Below are positions 38,641 to 49,662 of a DNA stretch of 64,000 bases, one piece after another (the first letter of the stretch is position 1; every line of letters begins with the position of its first letter). The DNA lies in the NCBI GenBank assembly GCA_013396915.1, contig VWZL01001979.1:1127616-1191615 (forward strand). The letters run 5' to 3'. Both the position numbers and the translations under genes were made by a program. The DNA comes from Stercorarius parasiticus. Lineage: Eukaryota > Chordata > Aves > Charadriiformes > Stercorariidae. Below the pieces are notes generated by a model, which did not search any database, was not told where the DNA came from, and saw only the letters and a list, made by a program, of their open reading frames with translations.

Positions 38641-41600
38641 TTATTTCAAAGGAAGAGATAGATTTTGCTTTATGAGATAAGAACGTACACAAACCATACT
38701 TCATGGGTTTTGAAACAAATAGCTAACTTTAGATCCTTATCTTCAATTACTGTTAACACACACTGCTTTTTAAGTCTCAGAATTACGTTCTAACCATTTT
38801 TCATTTTTCTTTCCATCATGACTTGTTAGGGAAGCTCCTAATCACTAAGGAAGCACCTCTTTTCTGTAAAGGCAGTTTCTTTTACTCATATTAGCAGTGA
38901 TGGAAGATTTTGTCTCTTTTGATAAAGGGCATTTATAACAGCTCCTGGCAGCTTTTGTAACCTTACTGCCTTGAGAACAATAGACATTTTGAGAGAGTAT
39001 TCTTGGGGGAATTAATTGTATTTTAGCCACTTGCTGCTAAAGAAAAAAAAGAATACTTGGAAAGATACTTGTAAAAATGAATGAAAAAATACTGATTCAC
39101 AAATGTTTGTTGTTATACACAGATCAATTTATTATTTTTTACTATATACAAATTGTAAGTGTCTATAAATGTTAATTGCATTTGAGACAAAAGTAATAAC
39201 ATGTTTCAGAGAGGTTATTTTTTCTAGGAATGTGTTTTTATAAATTTTATTTAAATATAATTTGTTCGCTTATGAAGCTTCAGGCAATTCTTCCCAAAGA
39301 CCAAAGGCAGGTTTCACAATATTTTGTATTTTTTTAGTCATCACGTAAACATTTAAGGATGTCTCCTCAGTCTGTAAGGCATCAGTATTTCTCGAATGCC
39401 TTTTTTCAGCTGTTAAAATCATGCTGAGATACACGTGTCTGCTTAACAAAAACAGCAGATTTGTGCAATTTTATTTTGGGATGATCCATGAGTTGCTGTA
39501 GCATGACTCCAGACCTATTTTGAACCCCTTTGTTGTGTAAGACTTCTTTGGGAAAAACACCAACTAGCAGAATACTGTTCTGATGCTTTAGTAGTGTTTG
39601 GGCAAGTTTGTCTTTACTCAAATAGCAGTCCGCCAAATGCTTGGTTTTCTTTCATTATTTTTATGGTATCATAGTAGATAACTTCTAGATTGTTGATTAT
39701 TATTGAAGTCCAACAGCAACACCTTACTTTGTAAAAATTAAAAACCTATCATTTATTTTCTTTCTTTCATCTGTACCTAGTGACAGCTTAGACAATTGCT
39801 ATATTAGTCTTGTATGTTTTCATTTCCTTTTTAAATTACATTGCAAAAATCAACATGAAAGGATCTTTTTACTGCCAACTTATACTAGGGCAAAATTACC
39901 ATGCTGAAAAACTGCACAGAAGATTAAATGTCACTGTCATGGCAAGCATTTCTGGGCACAAAAACTCTTTACAAGCATCCCACAAAACATGTCACTTCAG
40001 TCAGTTGGCTCTGAATAGTCTTACAGGGAACATAATGATTCAAATAGAGAGAGTTGTTGGTACTGGATATTAAATTGATGCCAGATATTTGAAGTCTAAA
40101 ATAAGAATTTGCTCTGAATTCATACTTTCAGGTATACCCTGAAATAAATAATACAGTATTCTCTCAATTGTTTTATCTATCAGAGAGTAAGTTCACGTCA
40201 GGTATTTACTCAAGGTGTCTTAGAACTGTATGAACTTCTTTTTGACCTGAACATTTGGTTTAGAACTCTTCCTAGGTCTAATCTCCAGCTCGTTCAGGTA
40301 CTCAGAACTCTATGAATCTAGTATCTTGCACTAGAGCGGCAACTCCCCAACCCCCTAATTTCTTGAGTCCTATCCAAAGCCTTCCTCTTAGGAAGGACTA
40401 ACCTTTCTAAGTACCTATTAGTCTGTTAGCAACATGATTCCTTCTTCCATGGAGCATGTAAATACCTCAGTGTTAGGAATGAAATATTACAGAATTTTCA
40501 CCTGTCTTTTAAGCAAGGGTGACTCTTATTTAAGGAAAAGGTTGCCTAATAGAACTGAAGCCTCCCAGAGACTAAAATTACTGTAACAGTAACTGCTCCT
40601 GTTATTCTTTTTTTTTTCTGTCAGACAACCACAGCTACATCTTTCAGGCTTACATGAAAAAATGCTCACACTGGCTTTGATTAAGCCCTTTATTTGAACA
40701 GAAGTGTTCATCCCAACAGTAGGAAATTCAGGACTATATTGTTATTGTTGGTGTTCTGTAACTCTACACTTCCCCAGATGTGTTTTCTCATATTTTCCTT
40801 CACTCTAATAATACACTGTTATTTTTCCTTTGACACTAGTTAACTGTTAGAACTCTTATAAATTCAGCTCTGTATACTACCATTTCCACGTTGGGAAAAA
40901 ATATGAAAAAAAAAAAAAATTGGAACTTGACAAATGTCTGTGATCATTCCTTGAACCTTTGAGGCAGACTGTGCTGATTTTTTAGCATCTGTCTACATAT
41001 AACTTTTGAATTCTTGTTGATGTTGGTGATGATAGGAGCCCTCACCTAGGATCCCTCATCTAGATGATGACAGGAACTCTGATGATATTCTGGAAAATGT
41101 CAAAGCGTACAGAATTGATCTTTTGCTAGGTAACTTTGTTGAGAACTAATATTTGTTCCTTGATTCTAAATGCATATAGAGTTGGAAAATAAAGATAGAA
41201 TCACTCAGTCCTAGAAGAATGATTTTGTTTGTCAGGTCTCCATGAATACCCCTTAAATTTGGAAGGCTGCAAAACTACGAATTGATAGGAAATGTACTGA
41301 TTTGCAATGAAGAGTGAAAGTAAAATGTCATGTGTTTATGGAAAGGACGACCAGTTTAGCCATATATTTATTGTAGAAAGTGAAACCAGTTTGGCTGTAA
41401 GTCAACCTAGAACAGAGATAGAAAGCTTTAGGAAGCAAACTCAGAATGCTGGATGTGCTGGAGGAATATGACCTCAGGAAAAGCATATTTCAAGTTGATG
41501 ATAAAAATGATGATGACACAATATAGCAGGGTTTATTACTTAATGATTGTGAGTTTAATCTATTTCCTAAGTAAAACGTAGCATATTTTAGACTCATGCT

Positions 41601-42691
41601 AAGCCTGTATGTATTATATATCACAATTGTTATGTACCTCTGAGGAGCTAAATGATAAACCCACAGTACCCTTACAGACATGTTTCAAGGCAAGACTGTT
41701 CACAGTGTTTGAGAGGTCTTTATCGTAGAACTATGGGCGCACAGGTTTTAAGGTCTCATTTCTTCACTGTGTGCCCAGGGGCTACAGTAAAGTATCCAAG
41801 GAAAGAAACACAATTAAAAAGAAATTTAAAAGCACACAAGTCCAATGACTTGTACCCTGCACTGAGAATAAAAAGCAGGTGTAATAGCTGTTTTCTCAAA
41901 CCAATGTGATCTTGAATTTCAGATGAAAAACAGTTGATTCAAAAAGTTGCGATCAGTATGCTGTGAACATAATTGGTGAAGGAAAGGCAACTGAATAATA
42001 TATCAATACAGTGAGATCAACAATATATACAATTTATATTATAGACTATCACTTGTTTTCTCTTTGGTGAACTAAATTCCGATTCTACAGCTTTGATGTG
42101 TGTATGTATTATTTTTTACTGTTTGGTACGATTTTCTTTTATTCTTTCATATAGATTTATCTCTCTGGAGATCTCAAAAGCAAGAAACAATGAAGATATA
42201 TAGTTACGTATTAAGCTATGTAACAGTCTTCAGAAGGGCTATGTTGTGAATTATGTGATTTGTTACATATGGCTGGAAATCAGTTATTTTTAAGAGTTAC
42301 ATGGGAGGGAAAATCATGTATGCACACATGCACATACACATGTATATGTATTTATGTATATAACATTGAGTGTAATATGGTCAGCAGACTTTTCAAATAG
42401 CTGAAAGGCCTGAGGAAAGGAATAAATTTGCATATGTACTTTCAATAGTAATTAAAATAATAAGAAAACTACGATATTGTCAGTTGCTGCTAGTTTGGAG
42501 CTACTTTATTTTGTGCTGGCTGCCTCTGACCCCCATTGGTTTGTTTTGGCAGCAGGCTATCAAGCAGATGTAGATGCCTCTTGGCCAGTTTTCTCTGCCT
42601 TAATCTTGAGGGTATGACAAGGTACACAGTTCTGTACAAACTACTACTCTAGTCTTATGATACTCAGACACTCCCTTATATGACCTGAGCC

Positions 42692-42774
42692 CAGAGCTGA
42701 CCTTGCTTTGAGCTGGAGGTTTGACTACCAACCTTCTGAGGTCCCTTGCAATTCAAATTGTATGATTCTATGAT
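42692..42774 (+). mobile_element. CR1 3' terminal fragment
   Basis: Only the last ~80 bp of CR1 in sense orientation: 'gctttgagctggaggtttgac' through 'gaggtcccttgcaattcaaattg' and a tail of tatgattctatgatga. Severe 5' truncation. Confidence 0.85.
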
Positions 42775-43451
42775 GATACGTGATTGTCATCTTAAAATTT
42801 GCTTTTTGCTATTATGGTTCTGTCAAGAAAACTTGATGTGTTATTGAATCTGCCTTGGTATGTGAGTACATACCAAGGATGCAGATACCCTTGAACAAAT
42901 ATGGCCATTTCATATTATCATGTTTTATGTAAAGTTTCTTTTTTTTCCCTTATTTTTCCAATGGTGAATTTTGTTATAATTTAGCCCATGGCTAGGACAG
43001 ATTTAACATTTCAGCATAGATTCCTTTGCATTATAGTACGTGTTGTGATTTTTACCATGACTGTCAGAATTTATCATCAGCTGAAAAGGAGTATTAAAAA
43101 ACTGCAGGAATTTATGTTGAGATTATTCTCTTAACCAACGTCTATGGGGAAAGTTATGGAAAATGTAGTATGAAAATATGTCTTTTCCTTAGCAAGGTCA
43201 TTTCATTTTCCAGTCTGTCCTTAGGATAAAATTTAGAATTACAGAAGTCTTATTTTTAAACATTGTTTTACAGTCTGATAAGATTTTGTCCTTAAGGTAC
43301 AAGAGTAGATTTTGGTGCCATATGGCAGTAGGGGTTGCTATGGGAATTATTCATTGTTACTGAACTGTAGGGTGGTTACACAAAGCAAATTCCAGTGAAC
43401 AGCTTTAATCCATGTGCTTCTTTTTCTTTGAGATTTAATCAGACTTTTTTT

Positions 43452-43465
43452 TGTGTGTGTGTGTG
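43452..43465. repeat. (GT)7 microsatellite
   Basis: Pure GT dinucleotide repeat following a T-run. Confidence 0.9.
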
Positions 43466-43699
43466 CTATAGCCACAAAACCAGAAAAGTACTTTTGAGAT
43501 AAAAAAACCCATATCTATTCTCTGAGTAGTTCAGATTGCTTCTCTGTTCACTTACCTTCTATTTGTGCAATATGAATTCAGAATTAAAGTTACAAAGGCA
43601 GGGAATGTGTCCAAATTTATCTACAGTATGATGTTGATAAATGACAAAACTACAGATTCCATGAGCTTTGACAGCTAGGAGAAATGTGATCCAGACTAG

Positions 43700-43721
43700 C
43701 CCCCCCCCCCCAAAAAAAAAA
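43700..43721. repeat. C12A10 homopolymer junction
   Basis: Twelve C residues run directly into ten A residues. It lies about 65 bp upstream of a CR1 insertion. Homopolymer lengths here may be affected by sequencing error. Confidence 0.85.
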
Positions 43722-43785
43722 GATGCTGTAGGCTTAGAATTGCCCTAGAGGAAACTTTTCTTTCTAGGACACTGTATAATTCTAC

Positions 43786-44959
43786 TCAGAGCTATGGATG
43801 TCATCTATCTGGACTTCTGTAACGCCTTTGACACGGTCCCCTACAATATCCTTCTCTCTAAGTCAGAGACGTATAGATTTCATGGGTGGACTTCTAGGTG
43901 GATGAGGAATTGGTTGGATGGTCACAGCCAGAGGATAGTGGTCAATGACTCAATGTCCAGATGGAGATCGGTGACAAGTGGTATCCCTCAAGGGTCCATA
44001 TTGGGACCAGTACTGTTTAATACCTTCATCAATAACATAGACAGTGGGATCTAGTGCACCCTCAGCAAGTTTGCAGATGACACCAAGCTGAGTGGTTCAG
44101 TTGACACACCTGAGGGACAAGATGCCATCCAGAGGGACCTGGATGACTTGTGAAGTGAGCCGTTGTGAACCTCGTGAGATTCAACAAGGCCAAGTGCAAG
44201 GTCCTGCATGAGGGTCTGGGCAACCCCTGGTATCAGTACAGACTGAGGGATGAAGGGATTGAGAGCAGCCCTGCCGAGAAGGTCGTGGGGGTGCTGGTGG
44301 ATGAAAAACTGGACATAAGTCAGTAATGTGCACTCACACTGCAGAAGACCAACTGTAAACTGGGCTGCATCAAAAGAAGCATGGCCAGCATGTTGACATT
44401 GGTGATTCTGTCCCTCTGCTCCACCCTGGTGAGACCCCACCTGGAGTACAGTGTCCAGTTATGGAGTTCTTAAAACAGGAAAGACATGGACCTGTTGGAG
44501 CTGGTCCAGAGGAGGGCCACAAAAAATATGAGAACATAGAACACCTTTCCTATGAGGACAGGCTGAGAGAGTTGGGCTTGTTCAGCCTGGAAAAGAGAAG
44601 GCTCCAGGGAGACCTTATTGTGGACATTAGGTACTGAAAGGGGGTCTACAGGAAAGATGGGGACAAACATTTTATCAGGGCCTGTTGTGATAGGACAAGG
44701 GATAATGGTTTTAAACTAAAAGAGGGTAGATTTACACTAGATATAATGAAGGATATGATGAGGGTGGTGAAACACTGAAATGGGTTGTCCAGGGAGGTGG
44801 CAGATGCCCCATCCCTGGCAACGTTCAAGGTCAGGTTGGATGGGGCTCTGAGCAACCTGATCGAGTTGAAGATGTCCCTGCTTATTGCAGAGGGATTGGA
44901 CTAGATGACCTTTAAATGTCCCTTCCAACCCAAGCTATTCTATAATTCTATGATTCTAG
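43786..44959 (+). mobile_element. CR1 LINE, 5'-truncated, sense orientation
   Basis: Runs from within the RT palm domain to a sense 3' tail 'attctataattctatgattcta' at 44959. The 3' UTR has 'ggattggactagatgacctttaaatgtcccttcc'. Stops and indels are scattered through the C-terminal half, so it is older than the 8512 copy. Confidence 0.92.
43794..44156 (+). pseudogene. CR1 reverse transcriptase fragment, multiple stops
   Basis: The frame opens with [13 protein letters not shown] (catalytic Asp at residue 7) and includes [16 protein letters not shown] at 44052-44054 breaks the frame just before the catalytic box; the same frame then reads [15 protein letters not shown], so the FADD pair is still encoded. 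A TGA near 44151 ends it and more stops follow. Only the RT core region is present; endonuclease and N-terminal RT sequence are missing. A dead copy. Confidence 0.9.
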
Positions 44960-45900
44960 TTAGGGAGGCAGTGTTGTTTAAAGCAGTTCACAGTAAATAC
45001 AACAGAATTTGAATTATTTTTCTTCCCAAATAGGTAAATCATTTACTCCTTTTGAAAAATTATCTCCTCTCAGATCTGAATTTTCTTGTTCGTATGGCAG
45101 CCAACTGTATGTGTGTGTGTGGGAAGCTTTAAACAAAAATTACCCATTAATTTTTCTGAAAAAATTATGTATAGCATTGATATGCATCATGCACCTGAGT
45201 TAAATATTGGGGAGAAAGTGATATGTGCAAACAAAATGAGAATATAAACTCTTTGGTGCATCTATACTGTCAAGTTGACTCACTTAACTCCAGGACCTCT
45301 AATCGTCACTTGCTCTTTTGCTCCCGTTCTGAGTGGCCAATTTGTTGCCTTGCTGAAATGACCCAGACACATACTAACTTCAGCAGCGTGCATGCTCAAA
45401 TACTAGAGGTGTGCCTCCTTGATGGAGGAGTAGAATTCACTATCTAGTATATATATCAAAGACATAGTTCTCTCTCGCAACACTGAAAAATAAAATAGAC
45501 CTGCATTGGACGTAAGAACTAGGGTATATAGTCTTTCTTTGGCCATATGGCATGAAATACCTATTCACAATTAGACCTTTAGTTGTTAATTTACAGATAT
45601 ACTGACTCTATACAATCTACCTGGACTAATTTAATCTGAAAAAATTCCAAAACAGAACGGAGTCTGCATATACTTCATGCATTGTGCACCCATATAGTTG
45701 ACATCTGCTGCAACGTATTTGGGGGAAAGAATGAATTTTCAAACCAGTGTCAGAAAGAATCCCAGATTTCACAGTGGGCTTCATGGTTATGAGTGCCTAG
45801 CAGAAGGAAGAGCCTTTGTCATTCAGATTAAACAATCTTCCATTATGTGCACTTTTTCTAGTTCAGGAAATGTACATGAAAAAATATCTGCACACACATA
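44960..45900. other. Unique spacer between two inverted CR1 copies
   Basis: About 0.94 kb, with a short TG-repeat at 45109-45121. ORFs at 45009-45203, 45223-45447 and 45698-45901 have no recognised motif. Confidence 0.5.
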
Positions 45901-47378
45901 AATCATACAATCATAGAATTGTCTAGGTTGGAAGGGACCTTTAAGATCATAGAGTCCAACCACCAGCCTAACACTGCCAAGTCCACCACTGAACCATGTC
46001 CCTAAGCACCATGTCTACCCATCTTTTAAATACCTCCAGGGATGGTGATCCCACCACTTCCCTGGGCAGCCTGTTCCAATGCTTAATAACACTTTTGGTG
46101 AAGAAATTTTTCCTAATATCCAATCTAAACTTCCCCTGGTGCAACTTGAGGCCATTTCCTCTTGTCCTATCACTTGTTACTTGGGAGAAGAGACCAACCC
46201 CCCCCCCACCTTTCACGTAGCTATACCTAGTGATAAGGTCTACCCTCAGTCTCATTTTCTCCACATTAAACAACCCCAGTTCCCTCAGCTGTTCCTCATA
46301 AAACTTGTTCTCCAGACCTATCACCAGCCTCGTTGCCCTTCTCTGGACTCGCTCTAGCACCTCAATGTCATTCTTGCAGCGAGGGGCCCAAAACGGAACA
46401 CAGTATTCAAGGTGCAGTCTCACCAGTGCCAAGTACAGCGGGACAATCACTTCCCTAGTCCTGCTGGCCACACTATTCCTGATACTGTCCAGAATGCTAT
46501 TGGCTTTCTTAGCCACCTGAGCACACTTCTGGCTCATATGCAGCTGTCTGTTGACCAACACCCCCAGGTCCTTTTCCACTAGGGAGTTTTCCAGCTGCTC
46601 TTCCCCAAGCCTGTAGCGCTGCATGGGGTTGTTTTGACCCAAGTGCAGGACCTGGAACTTGAACTTGTTGAACCTCATATCATTGGCCTCAGCCCATCAA
46701 TCCAGCCTGTCCAGATACCTTTCTACCCTCAAGCAGGTCGACACTCCCTCCCAACTGGGTGTCATCTGCAAATCTACTGAGAGTGCACTTAATCCCCTTG
46801 TCCAGGTATTTGACAAAGCTATTAAAGAGAACTGGCCCCAGTACTGAGCCCTGGGGAACACCACTTGTGACTGGCCACAAACTAGACTTAACTCCATTCA
46901 CCATAACTCTTTGAGCCCTGCCATCCAGCCATTTTTTTACCCAATGAAGACTGCACCCATCCAATACATGAGCAGCCAGTTTCTCCAGGAGGATGCTGTG
47001 GGAAACCATGTTGAAAGCTTTACTAAAGTCCAGGTAAACAACATCTAGAGCTTTTCCCTCATCCACTAAGTGGGTTACCTTGTCATAGAAGGAGATCAGT
47101 TTAGTTTAGCAGGACCTGCCTTTCATGAACCCATGCTGACTGGGCCTGATCACCTAGTTGTCCTGCATGTGGCACTGAGTAATGGCACTCAGGATGATCT
47201 GTTCTATAACATTCCCAGGTACCAAGGTCAGACTGACAGGCCTCTAGTTCCCCAGATCCTCCTTCCAGCCTTCTTGTGGATGGGCATCCCATTTGCTAAC
47301 CTCCAGTTAACTGGGACCTTACTGGTTAGTCAGGGCTGTTGATAAATGATGGAAAGTGGCTTTGTAAGCACTTCTGCT
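45901..47378 (-). mobile_element. CR1 LINE, longest continuous 3' copy, 5'-truncated
   Basis: Begins at the reversed tail 'aatcatacaatcatagaattg' and continues through the 'gtccaaccaccagcctaacactgccaagtcc' 3' UTR, which marks the same subfamily as the copy at 59063. Similarity extends beyond the RT core, through 'gaacccatgctgactgggcc' and 'ataaatgatggaaagtggctt', to about 47378. A short (AT)n run follows. Confidence 0.93.
45968..47066 (-). pseudogene. CR1 reverse transcriptase, frameshifted and with one stop
   Basis: The N-terminal half (46689-47066) has [24 protein letters not shown] and [11 protein letters not shown], so the three catalytic Asp residues are intact. Near 46735 the frame shifts by one base into VERYLDRLD, which ends at a TGA at 46697-46699, where related copies would read Arg (CGA). 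The C-terminal half (45968-46678) is open for 236 codons from [14 protein letters not shown] through [20 protein letters not shown] to [16 protein letters not shown]. Two lesions therefore inactivate an otherwise well-kept RT. Confidence 0.9.
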
Positions 47379-48713
47379 ATATATCTCATATATATATATG
47401 TAATATCTAATTTGAGGAGAATAACAGCAATAATCAGGTGGTTGAGTAAACATTTATGGGCCAGGAGAAAATGTGTGATCTCATGGCTTCAGTGCAGATT
47501 TGAACTTAATTCCTTTTCTGACAGTGAGGCCTTAAGGGCTTTAAACATAGCTGTCTCAGGCAAGACCCAGAAACCTCCTAAATAATAACTAAAAGAAGAG
47601 TTCAGTGCAAGTTAGACATTTATAGTAAAAGGTTATTAAAATGCTCTAATTCACTAAGCACTAATTTAACTAAAATCAAAATTTGGATGCAAGTGCTTAT
47701 ATTTCCCTGCCACAGAAATAGAAACACCTATTAATCTGTGAAACAACTCTGTTGCTCTTTTGTGGAGACCAGGGTGCTTAGTTTTCACCTTAGCACCATT
47801 GTGATCTGTGTGTGAAACAAAAAGTGGGCAAGAGCATAAGAGTCACAGTCCTTGCAAGTCCTAAATGAGAAGTATTTGGTTATACAAAAAACCTGAGCTG
47901 GAGGAAAACAGAATGACAGACTTGTCGCTGTTACAGTGTACGTTCTTCTGTTTTGTCTGTTGGATATTGCCCCAGTATATTCTTCCGGAAATTCTGCCTG
48001 AATACTTTTCTTTCCTTTTTTTTTTTTTTTTTCACTGCACAGAAACCCTGTCTTTAGCACCTTCAGAAAAAAAAAATGCATTATTTTATCATAATGTAAA
48101 TGTGGACAGCGTCCATAATCTTCCTAAATGTAGCATGCTAAAATGGTGTAAATGGTGTTGAGAAATGCAAACCTTGTATTCCCACATGAATTTAAAGGGC
48201 TCACCTAAATGCCATTTCTCCTGTGTGCATAACCAATTTTAAAATTTGATCAAGCAGATTGTTCTAGGCTTAGAACTGACACTGATAGTATAAAGAGGAA
48301 GGAAGTGAAATAATTATGGAAGTTTGTAATCAATAAATAATGAATAGTAATTATTTATTGGACAGTAAATCAATGAAAGAAGCTTGTGCCCATTTTCATG
48401 TNACCTAGGGTTTTGCTTTTGTGCACATATTCTTTAATGAAAAGAAGTTCCTATCTATAGAAAAGTTTGGCTCATTCCTTTAATCAGGTATTCAACAATT
48501 CTTTTGTGAGGCTTTTATTAATCAGTAGGTAACTGTGTGGATGTCACTAAAAGGAAGTCACAGGATGTTCATGTAAAGAGCAATGAGGAAGTGTGCTAAA
48601 TGATCTTTTAAAGCAGTCAGCAATGAAACTGTAAATTAGCTTGCCTTTTTTTCTCTATCACATTGAGGGACATGAGAAGTCAAATAGAACTTGTTATTTT
48701 TTAAAAATGCAAC
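47379..48713. other. Unique stretch up to the gap-flanking duplicate
   Basis: An AT-repeat starts at about 47386. A T-run lies near 48017-48032, and one ambiguous base (N) at 48402. Overlapping opposite-strand ORFs at 47785-48081 and 47865-48161 have no recognised domain. Confidence 0.5.
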
Positions 48714-49001
48714 AAGAAGACATATTTTCTCCCATTTTCCTTTTTTTTTTTTTAATTCAGAGATTTATAGGGGGTGTTAAACAGCAAGAAATGCAATTTA
48801 CATAGCAATATATGATTGAGAATCACTATACTGTTTTGATCCTGCTGTTTTATATTGATATTACTGTGTACATTTCACTAGACTGCCAGCAGTGTGGTTT
48901 TTTAGATATTTTCTGGATTTGATGAAGTCAATACATTTTCCAGCTGTGATATGGACAGGGTGATGTAGTATGGTGTTCCCGTATCATTACATATCATCTG
49001 A
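48714..49001 (+). repeat. Left copy of a near-identical 288-bp block at the gap edge
   Basis: It runs from 'aagaagacatattttctccc' to 'catatcatctga' and stops exactly at the first N of the gap. It differs from 49376-49662 by only two changes: 13 versus 12 T in the T-run, and 'ataggggg' versus 'atagaggg'. Confidence 0.95.
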
Positions 49002-49060
49002 NNNNNNNNNNNNNNNNNNNNNNNNNNNNNNNNNNNNNNNNNNNNNNNNNNNNNNNNNNN
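49002..49060. other. Assembly gap (59 N)
   Basis: A run of 59 unspecified bases. Isolated N also occur at 48402 and 49375, the latter exactly at the start of the right duplicate. Confidence 0.99.
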
Positions 49061-49374
49061 CGATATAAAGCTAATTTCTAGACAAACTAAGAAATGATTG
49101 ATTTTATGAATATTTATATGTTCAACGCATCAGTGGTATGAACTCTTTCTCAGCAAGTTAAAATTTTGTAAAGTGCTCACACCTATTCTTATTTCAATCA
49201 TAGTCTCTGCATGATAAAGAAAAATAAAGAAATATAAAATAATATTTTATATTTTATATATTATTTTCTTAATAAATAAATTCTTAATAAAGAAATATAA
49301 ATATTTTTAATAGAAATTCTACAATGTTTTCTACTTTTTTTTTCTCAGTTACTAGGCAATTAAAGGAAAACATA
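49061..49374. other. AT-rich piece isolated between gap and single N
   Basis: About 314 bp bounded by the gap on the left and a single N at 49375 on the right. The stretch 49213-49310 is almost pure A/T, with repeated 'aaagaaatataaa' and 'ttcttaataaa' words and self-complementary ATATTTTATATTTTATAT. This is difficult sequence that probably explains the broken assembly. Confidence 0.85.
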
Positions 49375-49375
49375 N

Positions 49376-49662
49376 AAGAAGACATATTTTCTCCCATTTT
49401 CCTTTTTTTTTTTTAATTCAGAGATTTATAGAGGGTGTTAAACAGCAAGAAATGCAATTTACATAGCAATATATGATTGAGAATCACTATACTGTTTTGA
49501 TCCTGCTGTTTTATATTGATATTACTGTGTACATTTCACTAGACTGCCAGCAGTGTGGTTTTTTAGATATTTTCTGGATTTGATGAAGTCAATACATTTT
49601 CCAGCTGTGATATGGACAGGGTGATGTAGTATGGTGTTCCCGTATCATTACATATCATCTGA
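49376..49662 (+). repeat. Right copy of the near-identical block
   Basis: 287 bp matching 48714-49001 at about 99%. Past 49662 the sequence continues as unique DNA, whereas the left copy breaks off at the gap. See findings. Confidence 0.95.

Larger units (their letters stand above)
36831..42691. other. Unique stretch, no gene recognised
   Basis: Contains pyrimidine-rich DNA at 37550-37640, a GC-richer patch at 37985-38200, and an AAAAT-like tract at 38594-38640 (separate entries for the last two). ORFs such as 39406-39636 (-), 39810-40073 (+) and 41652-41909 (+) have no recognised domain. Confidence 0.5.

Noticed and set aside
42320..42365. Alternating CA/TA-rich stretch as a possible Z-DNA or microsatellite locus
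   Set aside because: Too irregular and short to call a repeat array.
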